From Lachnospira sp. UBA3212 (lineage in GTDB: Bacteria > Bacillota > Clostridia > Lachnospirales > Lachnospiraceae): 64,000 nt of DNA. Shown piece by piece: positions 10,070 through 18,523 of the stretch (the first letter of the stretch is position 1; each line of letters begins with the position of its first letter). The notes beneath the pieces were generated by a model that saw only the letters and a program-made list of their open reading frames with translations, searched no databases and was not told the origin of the DNA. The stretch lies in contig DEWK01000015.1 of assembly GCA_002363615.1 (NCBI GenBank), forward strand, positions 102,686 through 166,685, in the 5' to 3' direction. The translations under genes and the position numbers were made by a program.

Positions 10070-10823
10070 ATACAAGCCGTTTCATGCGACCGAAGGTCCA
10101 TGAGTGAATATTGATTTCAATTAATCCGGCACCACAGTACTCGCAGTGCTTACTTCCTAGGGTGCGGACACTGGCGCCACAGTTAGGACAGGTAAGTCCC
10201 AACATTTCTCTGGCTGCAAGATTTCGGTCGATTTTATCCGGGTCCTGGATGTAGATCAAGCGACTTTCAATCTTAGACTGAGTGGTTCGTTCCTTCTTAC
10301 CCTCTAAGAGTTTTCCTTGGGAATCCAGGATGTAGTAATGAAAGGAGAGGGCGGTTTGCATAACCACGGTACAGGCTCCGTTTCGTTTGGTATAGTCTGA
10401 GATGCCGGTTCGGTAGATGGCAATATCATCATAGGTAGTTTGTTTGTTGTTTAACTTATCGTCTTCAATGATTAACTCGATTTGCTTTTTGAGATCGGCA
10501 TTGGCTCCACCCGGGATTAGGGAAAGATCCTGCTTACTGATGGCAAGAAGGCAACCCTTGATCATGTTTTCAGTTCTAAGGCGATATTCTTCAAAGGAAA
10601 ATTCAGGAAAATCACTTTGAATACTTGGTAATAGCAGGGAAGCTACATTGGAAATAGATTTTTGGCGGTACTCTAGTTCATCTTCCTGTTCTTTGGAAAC
10701 CTCTTGCAAAGACTTGTTTCCAAAGAGACTATGCCAGACATCGGAAAGTTTATAAAAAAGAACGAGACCGCCAATTACAATGATAGCAAGTAAAACAAGT
10801 ACGACTATTAAAAAAAACTTCAT
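10068..10823 (-). CDS. Membrane-anchored Tim44-like protein with C-terminal zinc ribbon
   Basis: 251 residues. An N-terminal membrane helix (about 2-26) is followed by a domain resembling the Tim44/TIM44-like fold (from FSFEEYRLRTENMIKGCLLA to about residue 200). The C-terminus has a zinc ribbon with two CXXC pairs, CPNC and CEYC. Function is unknown; the Tim44 resemblance is by eye and tentative. It faces a bidirectional terminator and is divergently transcribed from the EAL gene. The minus-strand start at 10823 is preceded by GGAGGAAGT. Confidence 0.6.
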   Translation of the reverse strand: MKFFLIVVLVLLAIIVIGGLVLFYKLSDVWHSLFGNKSLQEVSKEQEDELEYRQKSISNVASLLLPSIQSDFPEFSFEEYRLRTENMIKGCLLAISKQDLSLIPGGANADLKKQIELIIEDDKLNNKQTTYDDIAIYRTGISDYTKRNGACTVVMQTALSFHYYILDSQGKLLEGKKERTTQSKIESRLIYIQDPDKIDRNLAAREMLGLTCPNCGASVRTLGSKHCEYCGAGLIEINIHSWTFGRMKRLV

Positions 10824-10876
10824 ACTTCCTCCTTTTTATGTAAGGAAAAAAATTTGGTTTTATTTTAAAAAATAAC

Positions 10877-10905
10877 TAGGCATATGTCAAATATTGTTTT
10901 ATAAT
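10877..10905 (+). promoter_or_regulatory. Promoter of the EAL/substrate-binding protein operon
   Basis: TAGGCA (-35) and a perfect TATAAT (-10, 10900-10905) are spaced by 17 bases. Transcription from here would leave a leader of about 130 bases before the gene at 11043. I could not match that leader to a c-di-GMP riboswitch. Confidence 0.5.
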
Positions 10906-11042
10906 ATGAGTAATGAACTAGTGGTAGTGGTATGCCCTTATTGGGAGGTTAGGGAATAGCACAGGAAAGTTTCAGATGCTACGATTTTTTCCTGAGAAGT
11001 AGTTTTGAGAAATTGTGGTTCAAAGTATAATAAAAGAAGAGA

Positions 11043-12476
11043 ATGATGAGAATGAGAGAATTGATTTTGTGTCCAGCGTTTTCGTTGGCAAACTATTTAG
11101 GTGAGAATACGTTTGAGGTGGCTGTAGTCAGTTGGTTTGCAGTTGCAGCTTTAGTGATCATAATGATTTACCTTTGGCATAATTTTGATAAGAGAGTTCA
11201 TCAGTTGAATTATACAGATGCCGTAACCGGCCAGCCAAACTATGCAAACTTTCGAATGAAGGCGAGCCATCTTTTAAGTAAGAATGGTGGAGAAAAGTAT
11301 GCGCTGATTTATATTAACTTTCAGGACTTTAAATTTTTGAATGATAATTTCGGGCATGTAGTGGGAGATAAGCTTTTAAAGTGCTTGAATACTACAATTA
11401 TCAACCATTGTGCAACCGGCGAGCAGGTAGCAAGGGTTTCTTCGGATCAGTTTGCTTACCTTGCTAAGGCAAGAAGCTCAGAGGCTATTGATAAGAGAAT
11501 GAAGTTTATATACGAAGGATTCAAGGAAGCAGGATTTTCAAGTGAAATCTTAAGAAATATTATTCTTCGTACCGGTGTTTATTATTTGTTTGATGACGAT
11601 AACATTGATACCGCCACCGATAACGCATTGTATGCCATGAATTCCCTTCCAAGTGTAAGAAAGAATAGCATTGCTTATTTTGACGGGAATATGCAGCAGA
11701 AGCTCTTATGGGAGCAACAGTTGGAGAAAGATAAGGATTTGGGTCTTGCTGACGAACAGTTTGCTCTTTATGTTCAACCTAAGTATGACATAGAGACAGG
11801 AGAGATTTGTGGTGGTGAGGCGCTTTGCAGGTGGAATCATCCTAGCAAGGGACTTTTACAGCCGGGACAATTTATTCCTTATTTTGAGAGAACAGGATTT
11901 GTTGCAAAGGTAGACTTACAAATCTTTGAGAAACTGGTATCAGGAACCAAGAAACTCTTGGATCAGGGAGTGGAACCTAAGATTGTTTCTTGTAACTATT
12001 CAAGAAGACAGTTGGAAGATAAGGATTCTCCGGAAAAGTATGCAAGAATTCTTCAGAAGTACGGGGTATCCCCTTCTTATTTTGAGATTGAGCTTACTGA
12101 GGAAGGTGCTATTTCGAATATGGAGACAGTGCAGTATCATGCAAAACGTTTAAAGGAAATCGGTTTCCGTATGGCCTTAGATGATTTTGGTAGTGGTTAT
12201 TCTTCTATTCAGTTACTGTATCAGCTTCCGGTTGATGTGGTTAAGTTCGATAAGAGTATTATTGATGAGATTACAAATATTCCATTAGAGAAGGATATTT
12301 ATCAATCCTTGATTAATATTACAAAGAAGTATGATATGAAGGTAATCTGGGAAGGTGTGGAGCATCAGAGCCAGGTAGATTATATTGCAGAATTAGGTGG
12401 TCGTTACATTCAGGGTTACCTGTTTGGAAAACCTATGACCTATGAACAGTTCGTAAGAGCTGTCTATCATGTATAA
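11043..12476 (+). CDS. c-di-GMP phosphodiesterase with degenerate GGDEF and intact EAL domain
   Basis: 477 residues with one membrane helix (about 28-45), a GGDEF domain and an EAL domain. The GGDEF signature is replaced by SSDQF (133-137), so diguanylate cyclase activity is not expected. The EAL half looks complete: EALCRWNHP from Glu259, the SCNYSRRQL asparagine, ELTE, the DDFGSGYSS metal site, VKFDKS and WEGVEH. The likely role is hydrolysis of cyclic di-GMP at the membrane, with the inert GGDEF domain acting as a regulator. The ribosome site is weak (AAGAAGAG), and ATG codons at 11046 and 11052 are alternatives. A substrate-binding lipoprotein gene follows directly. Confidence 0.88.
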   Translation: MMRMRELILCPAFSLANYLGENTFEVAVVSWFAVAALVIIMIYLWHNFDKRVHQLNYTDAVTGQPNYANFRMKASHLLSKNGGEKYALIYINFQDFKFLNDNFGHVVGDKLLKCLNTTIINHCATGEQVARVSSDQFAYLAKARSSEAIDKRMKFIYEGFKEAGFSSEILRNIILRTGVYYLFDDDNIDTATDNALYAMNSLPSVRKNSIAYFDGNMQQKLLWEQQLEKDKDLGLADEQFALYVQPKYDIETGEICGGEALCRWNHPSKGLLQPGQFIPYFERTGFVAKVDLQIFEKLVSGTKKLLDQGVEPKIVSCNYSRRQLEDKDSPEKYARILQKYGVSPSYFEIELTEEGAISNMETVQYHAKRLKEIGFRMALDDFGSGYSSIQLLYQLPVDVVKFDKSIIDEITNIPLEKDIYQSLINITKKYDMKVIWEGVEHQSQVDYIAELGGRYIQGYLFGKPMTYEQFVRAVYHV

Positions 12477-12493
12477 GATTGAGGAAGAGAATT

Positions 12494-13507
12494 TTGAACA
12501 AGTTCATAAAAAGAATCATAATTACAGCCGCAGCCGGTACCTTGTGTGCCGCGATCTGCGGCTGTAGTGCGGAAAAAAAGAAGGAAAAAAAGAAAGAAGA
12601 AACCGAAAGCTTCCAAGTGGTGGTAGCCCTGGATTATATGCCGGAAGCGGTAACCGCTGGGCTTTATGCAGCCTTAGAGCAAGGATATTTTGAAAAAGAA
12701 GGGCTGGAGCTTTCTATCTTAACGATTGAGGAAGAGGGAAACCAAACCCCGGAGGAATTGTTGGCATCAGGAGTGGCAACCTTTGGAATTGCAGATCAGG
12801 ATGTGCTAGGGGAAAGTTTATTTGAAGAGGGGGCAATTTCCTATCGGGCCTTTGCAAGCCTTTGCCCCAAGAATCATATGGGAATCCTTACTGCAAAAGA
12901 TGCGGGAATCAGCGATTTTTCCGACCTTGCAGGAAAGCGCTTTTCCTATAATAAATGGGAAGTAGAGGATGCAATGATGACGGATGTAATGGCGGCTTCA
13001 GGGGCGGACTATGAATCGGTTGTATGCATTCCTAATGCGGTAACGGATATTAAGAAAGCCTTAGAAGAGGGGATCACGGATGCAATCTTTTGTCAGGAAG
13101 ATCAAGGACTCTGGGCACTTGAAAATGGTTATGCAGGAAGTTTCCTACCCATCAATGAAAAGGTGGAGACCCTGGATTATTGTACCAATGTGATTTTCTC
13201 AACTGAAAAATGGGCAAAGAAGAATGCAAAGATCATAGATGCTTTTTTAAAAGCATTGGAGAAGGGAAATCAATATGCCATGACCTATCCAAAAAGTGCA
13301 GCTAAAATCTTAAAGAGGTTTGGGGCCGTAGAATCTGAGGAAATCCTTGAAGAGGAAGTTACACTTTTTTCAGAGGATTGGAAAGCATGCAAAGAACAAG
13401 GCCAGAAAACCACGTTTTTAAGCGCGGAACGTTGGACCAGATTTTATGCCTGGATGTTAGAAAAAGGATTCATTCCGGAGGGAAGTAATGTTGCCACTGG
13501 AATTTAA
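12494..13507 (+). CDS. NMT1/THI5-like ABC substrate-binding lipoprotein without a transporter
   Basis: About 337 residues. The protein begins with a lipoprotein signal peptide ending in AAICGC, so it should be lipid-anchored outside the membrane. The body resembles NMT1/SsuA/ThiY-type binding proteins (ALEQGYFEKEGLELSIL, then a type II periplasmic-binding fold). I chose TTG at 12494 because GAGGAAGAG lies 8 bases before it; an in-frame TTG at 12479 would overlap that site. No permease or ATPase gene lies nearby. The gene starts 17 bases after the EAL gene, so the two are probably co-transcribed. The ligand is unknown. Confidence 0.8.
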   Translation: MNKFIKRIIITAAAGTLCAAICGCSAEKKKEKKKEETESFQVVVALDYMPEAVTAGLYAALEQGYFEKEGLELSILTIEEEGNQTPEELLASGVATFGIADQDVLGESLFEEGAISYRAFASLCPKNHMGILTAKDAGISDFSDLAGKRFSYNKWEVEDAMMTDVMAASGADYESVVCIPNAVTDIKKALEEGITDAIFCQEDQGLWALENGYAGSFLPINEKVETLDYCTNVIFSTEKWAKKNAKIIDAFLKALEKGNQYAMTYPKSAAKILKRFGAVESEEILEEEVTLFSEDWKACKEQGQKTTFLSAERWTRFYAWMLEKGFIPEGSNVATGI

Positions 13508-13541
13508 CTCAGCCAAGGGACAAGTTCTGACTGAGTTTTGA
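13506..13541 (+). terminator. Possible weak terminator
   Basis: A 7-base stem AACTCAG/CTGAGTT with a long loop ends in TTTT directly after the substrate-binding protein gene. The loop is large and the T-run short, so termination may be partial. Confidence 0.35.
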
Positions 13542-13562
13542 GATTAGGATAGAGGTTTTAAA

Positions 13563-16133
13563 ATGAGAAAGAGAACACGAGCACTTGCCTTATTATTAAG
13601 TGGAATTATGGCAGTTAGCGTATTTCCATTGCTAAAGCCGGATGCGGTGGAAGAAAGCCAGACGAGTTTTTGGTCAAAAAACATCGGATCCGGTGGATTT
13701 CCGGCAAGTTATGAGGAAAAATTAGCCAGTCTTCGGGCGGCTCATCCCAATTGGACCTTTCGCCCGCTTTATACAGGGTTGGACTTTGAAGAGGTTGTAA
13801 AGTCAGAGTACGAGGACAGGCATTGTCTGATTTGGTATAAGGCAGATGATTTGTTAAAGAGCCAGGCAGAAGGAGATTACGATCCAAAAACCGGTAATTA
13901 TGTTTTTAAGGATTCTACTCGATGGTTCCAAACTACAAAGGATCTGGCGACTTATTTTATCGATCCGAGAAATTGGATCAATGAGGAAAATATATTTTGT
14001 TTTGAGGATATTTCCTATAGTAGTCAGACGGTTTCTGGAGTAGAAGCAATTATTTCCGGAAGTTTTATGGATGGAAAAACCGTTGAGGATTCCATTGAGG
14101 TCAAGGAAACAAAAGAGGATGAGACAAGTAAGAAGAAATCTTCCTCGAAGAAGTCAAATCGAGCTACTTCGGAAAGCACAGAGGAAGTGGCAGCAAGCCA
14201 AAGTGAAGAAGCGGTTACCAGTGCCGTAACAGAGGAAGTCACTGAGGCAGAAACCGCGGTGGAGGCAGTAACAGAGGGGACTTTGGAGGAGCCGGCCTTT
14301 CAAGAAAGCCTATTAAAACTTTCGGCATCCAAAAAGAAATCTTCAAAAAAAACAGAGTCTAAGGGAACCTCCTACGCCCAGGTCATCTATGATGCAGGCG
14401 TGGCGGCAGGAATCAGTCCTTACTACTTAGCGAGTAAAATTCTCCAAGAGGTGGGACGAGATGGTTCTGATAGCGTCTCAGGTTCTCATGGAGGAATTAC
14501 CGGAATCTATAATTTTTATAATATTGGAGCTTCCGATGGAGCGGATCCGATTTCCAATGGCTTAAATTGGGCCTCCCAAGAAGGAGATTATGGAAGACCT
14601 TGGACGAGTCCGGAAAAATCCATCAAGGGAGGAGCAAGCTATATTGCAGATCATTTCCTTGGAAATGGTCAGTCTACCGGTTATCTCCTTCGTTTTAATG
14701 TAAATCCTAATGGAAGTCTGTATTCCAACCAGTATATGACCAATGTTACGGGAGCTCAGCAGGAATCCATTGCGGTTCGAAATACCTATGTGGCTTCCGG
14801 CCAGTTAGAAAAGGCCAAGACCTTCTTGATTCCGGTGTATGACAATATGCCAACCCTGGAGGAAGAGATTGATACGGCAGGCTACACGGAAGATGGCATT
14901 GCCAAGGGTGCTGCCGTAATCTATGAAAGCCCACAGACGGATTCCGGAGTGTTAACCACGGTTCCAAAAGGGGGAGAAGTAACCATTATCCGGGGAGTGA
15001 GAAACACCGATTCCTACAGTTTTGACCGCCTTTCAGAACTTTACTTTTATGAGGTCTCCTACCGGGCAGATGATCAAACCTATCATGGATATATTGAAAT
15101 CGATCAAGTCTATCAACCCTTGACTTTTTCTGCCATCAAGGGACAAACGCTGGATTTGGCAGGACAAGAAGGTTATTATTATCAAAGTGAAAATACCGGG
15201 ATTGCCAGTGTATCAGAGGATGGAATCCTTACCCTAAACAGCCCCGGTAGAACCAGAATTTTTATCTTCAATGGAATCAGCTTCCAAACCATAGAGGTTC
15301 GCTGTGTGAAAAAGACAGATGCTAACCGAGAGATTCGGAGTATTTCCTTGGAAAAAACGGCTCTTTCCATAAGGAACGGGGAAACTTATCAGATTACCAC
15401 CAATACGGACGTGCGATATAATAGTTCCAAGGGTAGTGTTGCCGGTGTAACAAAGAATGGAAAAATTGTGGCAAGAAAGTATGGAATGACCGTGATTTGT
15501 TTGAATCATGGAAGTCTCCTTTCTACGATTAAGGTAACGGTTCAGCCAGAGGCTGTTTCGGATTTTGCTCCTTACCAGATGTCCTATAATCAAATTCGCT
15601 TTAAATGGACACCTACCTCAGATGCTAAGGGATACGTTATTTATCGTTGCAAGAAGGGGGAGGATTACGAACTTTATGCAACTATTAAGAACCCAAAGAA
15701 AAAATATTTTGCGGACCGAGAGGTAGAGGAGGGAACCATATATACCTATAAGATGGTTGCTTATGGTAGCAACCGAGAAGGCAAGGTTTATTCAAAGGCT
15801 ACCAGGGTAAGTGCGAAAGCCCAAACTGCAAGTCCGGAAAATCTAAGGGTGGAAAATACCAAGCAGTTAAACTCCCATGGTCCCGCAAGGCATGTGGCCA
15901 TGATTCTTTCCTGGGATCAGGTGCGAGGGGCGGACGGTTATGTGATTTACCGAAAGACAGATGATGCGGAATATAAAAAGGTAACTACCATTTACTATAA
16001 TCAGGTAGTATCTTATGCAGATAGCCGGATCGAAGAAGGACATACCTATTGCTATAAAATAAAAGCATATGTGAAAGAAAAAAAGATGCACTACAGCGAG
16101 GAATCACAGGAAGTCAGTATAGGAATGAAGTAA
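13563..16133 (+). CDS. Secreted glucosaminidase-like cell-wall protein with Ig-like and Fn3 domains
   Basis: 856 residues with an N-terminal signal peptide (about 1-25). A Glu/Ser/Lys-rich low-complexity linker (about 180-260) separates an N-terminal region from a domain resembling bacterial beta-N-acetylglucosaminidases of the GH73 type, with the probable catalytic Glu in ASKILQEVGRDG. Next come an SH3-like stretch, Big_2-like repeats (GIASVSEDGILTLNSPGRT and KNGKIVARKYGMTV) and two C-terminal fibronectin type III domains (YVIYRCKKGE and YVIYRKTDDA). It probably trims peptidoglycan at the cell surface. It is followed by a perfect terminator. Confidence 0.82.
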   Translation: MRKRTRALALLLSGIMAVSVFPLLKPDAVEESQTSFWSKNIGSGGFPASYEEKLASLRAAHPNWTFRPLYTGLDFEEVVKSEYEDRHCLIWYKADDLLKSQAEGDYDPKTGNYVFKDSTRWFQTTKDLATYFIDPRNWINEENIFCFEDISYSSQTVSGVEAIISGSFMDGKTVEDSIEVKETKEDETSKKKSSSKKSNRATSESTEEVAASQSEEAVTSAVTEEVTEAETAVEAVTEGTLEEPAFQESLLKLSASKKKSSKKTESKGTSYAQVIYDAGVAAGISPYYLASKILQEVGRDGSDSVSGSHGGITGIYNFYNIGASDGADPISNGLNWASQEGDYGRPWTSPEKSIKGGASYIADHFLGNGQSTGYLLRFNVNPNGSLYSNQYMTNVTGAQQESIAVRNTYVASGQLEKAKTFLIPVYDNMPTLEEEIDTAGYTEDGIAKGAAVIYESPQTDSGVLTTVPKGGEVTIIRGVRNTDSYSFDRLSELYFYEVSYRADDQTYHGYIEIDQVYQPLTFSAIKGQTLDLAGQEGYYYQSENTGIASVSEDGILTLNSPGRTRIFIFNGISFQTIEVRCVKKTDANREIRSISLEKTALSIRNGETYQITTNTDVRYNSSKGSVAGVTKNGKIVARKYGMTVICLNHGSLLSTIKVTVQPEAVSDFAPYQMSYNQIRFKWTPTSDAKGYVIYRCKKGEDYELYATIKNPKKKYFADREVEEGTIYTYKMVAYGSNREGKVYSKATRVSAKAQTASPENLRVENTKQLNSHGPARHVAMILSWDQVRGADGYVIYRKTDDAEYKKVTTIYYNQVVSYADSRIEEGHTYCYKIKAYVKEKKMHYSEESQEVSIGMK

Positions 16134-16163
16134 AAAAAAAATCGCCCGCGGGCGATTTTTTTC
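16132..16163. terminator. Bidirectional terminator
   Basis: The perfect palindrome ATCGCCCGCGGGCGAT is flanked by an A-run and a T-run. It lies between the convergent genes ending at 16133 and 16166. Confidence 0.9.
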
Positions 16164-16165
16164 TT

Positions 16166-18073
16166 TTATGATACTTTTCTTGAAAGAAGCTTTTTGTAAG
16201 CCTTCCTTTTCTTCTTTGGTACAGTGAACTTACAGTTCTTTTTGACTTTCTTAAAAGCTGTCTTCGCTACTTTTTTAAGTTTTTTTGATTTGATTACAAC
16301 CTTCTTTAATTTCTTACATTTGCGAAAGGCGTTGGAAGAAATCTTTTTTACATTCTTTCCAATGATTACCTTGGTGATTTTTTTGTTGTTTTTAAATGCA
16401 TTTTTTCCAACTGATACAACCTTATAAGAGATGCCCTTGATTCGAATCTTGGCAACTACCCGGATCGTTTTAAGGGATTTCTTTTTTAAGCCGATAATAG
16501 ATACTGTTCCTGCCTTTTTTGCTGAACCGGGTTTTATGATTCTGTAATAATATCTTCGATCTGAGATTTTTGCATTTTTAACATTAAAAGACGCTTCATT
16601 TGTAATTTGGAAATTTATGGTCTTGCTTCCGGTAAATAAGCCATCCTCGTTTTTGGGAGTAATCGTAAGGGTAGCTGTTCCGGGTTCAATGTTATTAGCG
16701 TAGGTTACGATAAAATCAAGGCCTTCGGTCAGTCCGGGAATCGTTATCTCTGGCCTAATTTCCTTACCGGTATATGCAAAGGTATCTTTCTTAATAGATA
16801 TGTCTAAACTGCTGATGTCAATAGGTTTTGCTATTTTTATAAAAGCATGATTGCTGTCAATGGTAGTATTTGCGACGCCCCGGAAAATGGTTTTGTTATC
16901 ATATCCGGGAAAAATCCGCTCGCTAGCGGCTATAAAAAAGGCACCACCTGTAATAACAAGATTATGATCAGCGTGGAAGAAAGGTTCGCTTTCTACAGGG
17001 GTCGTGGTATCTTCCGTATAATCATGGTAGTTTGCAAGAAAAGATCCATCATGAATCAGAATATTATTAGCCTCTATCCTAGGGTAAAGAATATAATCAC
17101 GGTCCGATCCCGGAATATGTATATAACGTGGATAGTAATCAAAGTGCAGTCTTCCTGATTCTACAATGAAATCCCTGCTGGCAATGAGGTAGCAGTAAAT
17201 CTGATTGTTTTCTCTGGGACTTATATCAATACTTGGACCATCAATCCTTATATTTGTACTACTTATTACAGACCCTGCATCTGACGGTACAACGTGGAGC
17301 GTTCCCTCTCCGGTAAAGTTTAAATCATAGAGAAGATCCGTACTGAAAATATCTCCCGTATACTTATTGTTGGATTCGATTGAGTTATGCCCCTTTATAT
17401 CAATGGTTATCGTTTTTAAATTGTCGATATCCTTGGAATCTATATTTAATGGGCCCAGATCCTTTTTTGGAGAAAAATAAAAAAGATAATAAGAGGACAC
17501 GTTATCTAAAGTTAACGTATAGGTATCCTTGTTCCAGGATACTCCGGGAATGGCGTTGTTTAAAAGATCATTTTCTTCCAATTCTGTATATCGATTGGAA
17601 GAATCAAAGCCGAAAGCAGTGACCGTAGGCTCATCCGGGAGCAATGAATAGTATTCCAGATTCAAGGTATTTGTGCAGTCATTATCAGACTTAAGTACAA
17701 AATAATAGGTCTTTCCGGATACCATATAGAATCTGTTGATCCATGCACCTACGGTATCAATTGTTGAGGAACTAATGACACTTTCATCTAAACTTGGTAA
17801 AAATTCTCCCTCCTTAAGTTCTTCTTCCACGCTACCGGAAAAGGAAGAGTCACACCAATAATAAGTTCCCACGAATCCTGGTTCACTAAAATAAATATTA
17901 TAGACACCGGTTTTTTGAGGCCGAATCCTGTGAACGTCCAAGGTATCAGCGGTAAAATTAATGGTGATACTGCTAGTGTGACTATCATCTGCATAGGCTG
18001 TTGATACGTAAATCCCGACTATGAATGCCAGAAAGAAAGTCATAAATACAAACTTCTTAATAATTTTTTTCAT
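16166..18073 (-). CDS. Secreted BspA-like surface protein with lysine-rich C-terminus
   Basis: 635 residues on the minus strand with a clear signal peptide (about 1-28, ending STAYA). The middle is beta-rich and includes a Big/MBG-like domain (IKKDTFAYTGKEIRPEIT, about residues 440-505). The last 110 residues are leucine-rich repeats of the BspA (LRR_5) type (VGKNAFKNNKKITKVIIG, then ISSNAFRKCKKLKKVVIK). They are very rich in lysine, which could hold the protein to acidic wall polymers. There is no LPXTG motif. The likely role is adhesion or wall association; no enzyme motif was seen. It is a single gene, more AT-rich than the housekeeping genes around it. Confidence 0.75.
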   Translation of the reverse strand: MKKIIKKFVFMTFFLAFIVGIYVSTAYADDSHTSSITINFTADTLDVHRIRPQKTGVYNIYFSEPGFVGTYYWCDSSFSGSVEEELKEGEFLPSLDESVISSSTIDTVGAWINRFYMVSGKTYYFVLKSDNDCTNTLNLEYYSLLPDEPTVTAFGFDSSNRYTELEENDLLNNAIPGVSWNKDTYTLTLDNVSSYYLFYFSPKKDLGPLNIDSKDIDNLKTITIDIKGHNSIESNNKYTGDIFSTDLLYDLNFTGEGTLHVVPSDAGSVISSTNIRIDGPSIDISPRENNQIYCYLIASRDFIVESGRLHFDYYPRYIHIPGSDRDYILYPRIEANNILIHDGSFLANYHDYTEDTTTPVESEPFFHADHNLVITGGAFFIAASERIFPGYDNKTIFRGVANTTIDSNHAFIKIAKPIDISSLDISIKKDTFAYTGKEIRPEITIPGLTEGLDFIVTYANNIEPGTATLTITPKNEDGLFTGSKTINFQITNEASFNVKNAKISDRRYYYRIIKPGSAKKAGTVSIIGLKKKSLKTIRVVAKIRIKGISYKVVSVGKNAFKNNKKITKVIIGKNVKKISSNAFRKCKKLKKVVIKSKKLKKVAKTAFKKVKKNCKFTVPKKKRKAYKKLLSRKVS

Positions 18074-18122
18074 ATTTCCTCCAAAAGTATTGTTTTTAAT
18101 TATTGTTTTTCAGCTTTTATAT

Positions 18123-18158
18123 GAAAAAAAAGGTACCCGTTAGGGTGCCCATTTTTTC
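18123..18158 (-). terminator. Terminator of tRNA-Gly copy 1
   Basis: The stem GGTACCC/GGGTGCC with a GTTA loop is followed on the minus strand by a run of eight T. It begins about 10 bases after the tRNA 3' end. Confidence 0.75.
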
Positions 18159-18162
18159 GAAT

Positions 18163-18241
<79 letters not shown>

Positions 18242-18267
18242 TATTACGTGTTTCACATGTAAGGAAT

Positions 18268-18296
18268 ACAATACAACAAAAAAAGGAATTTGTAAA
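18268..18296 (-). promoter_or_regulatory. Promoter of tRNA-Gly copy 1
   Basis: On the minus strand, TTTACA (-35) and TATTGT (-10) are separated by 17 bases, about 30 bases before the tRNA 5' end. It differs in sequence from the promoter of copy 2. Confidence 0.5.
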
Positions 18297-18422
18297 TACT
18301 TTTTTACTTTATTTTTTTAAACATCTCTTTCTTCAACCTCAAAAAACCTAGTAAAATCAAGCCTTTTTGATATATCAATTTTTCTAATCACACATAATCA
18401 ATTTAACGTATCATCGATTATA

Positions 18423-18451
18423 TTGACTTTTAAATCAAAAAATGTTTTACT
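18423..18451 (+). promoter_or_regulatory. Candidate promoter of the dehydratase/ABC cassette
   Basis: TTGACT (-35) and TTTACT (-10) are spaced by 17 bases, with a TG extension before the -10. It lies about 75 bases before the dehydratase gene, and no other promoter is obvious within the cassette. Confidence 0.45.
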
Positions 18452-18523
18452 TCCATACAAGTTAGCTAGCGTTCAAACTAACCCAATAAACTATGTGCTA
18501 AGCAAGCACAGAAAGGAGTATTG

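Noticed and set aside
10906..11042. A cyclic di-GMP riboswitch before the EAL gene
   Set aside because: The leader is long enough, but it lacks the conserved GCAAA/ACGCAAAGCC blocks and tetraloop-receptor parts of class I, and I could not match class II.
18242..18523. A T-box leader for the dehydratase and transporter cassette
   Set aside because: No T-box core (GGUGGNACCGCG type) and no terminator/antiterminator pair; only a 6-base hairpin by the ribosome site.
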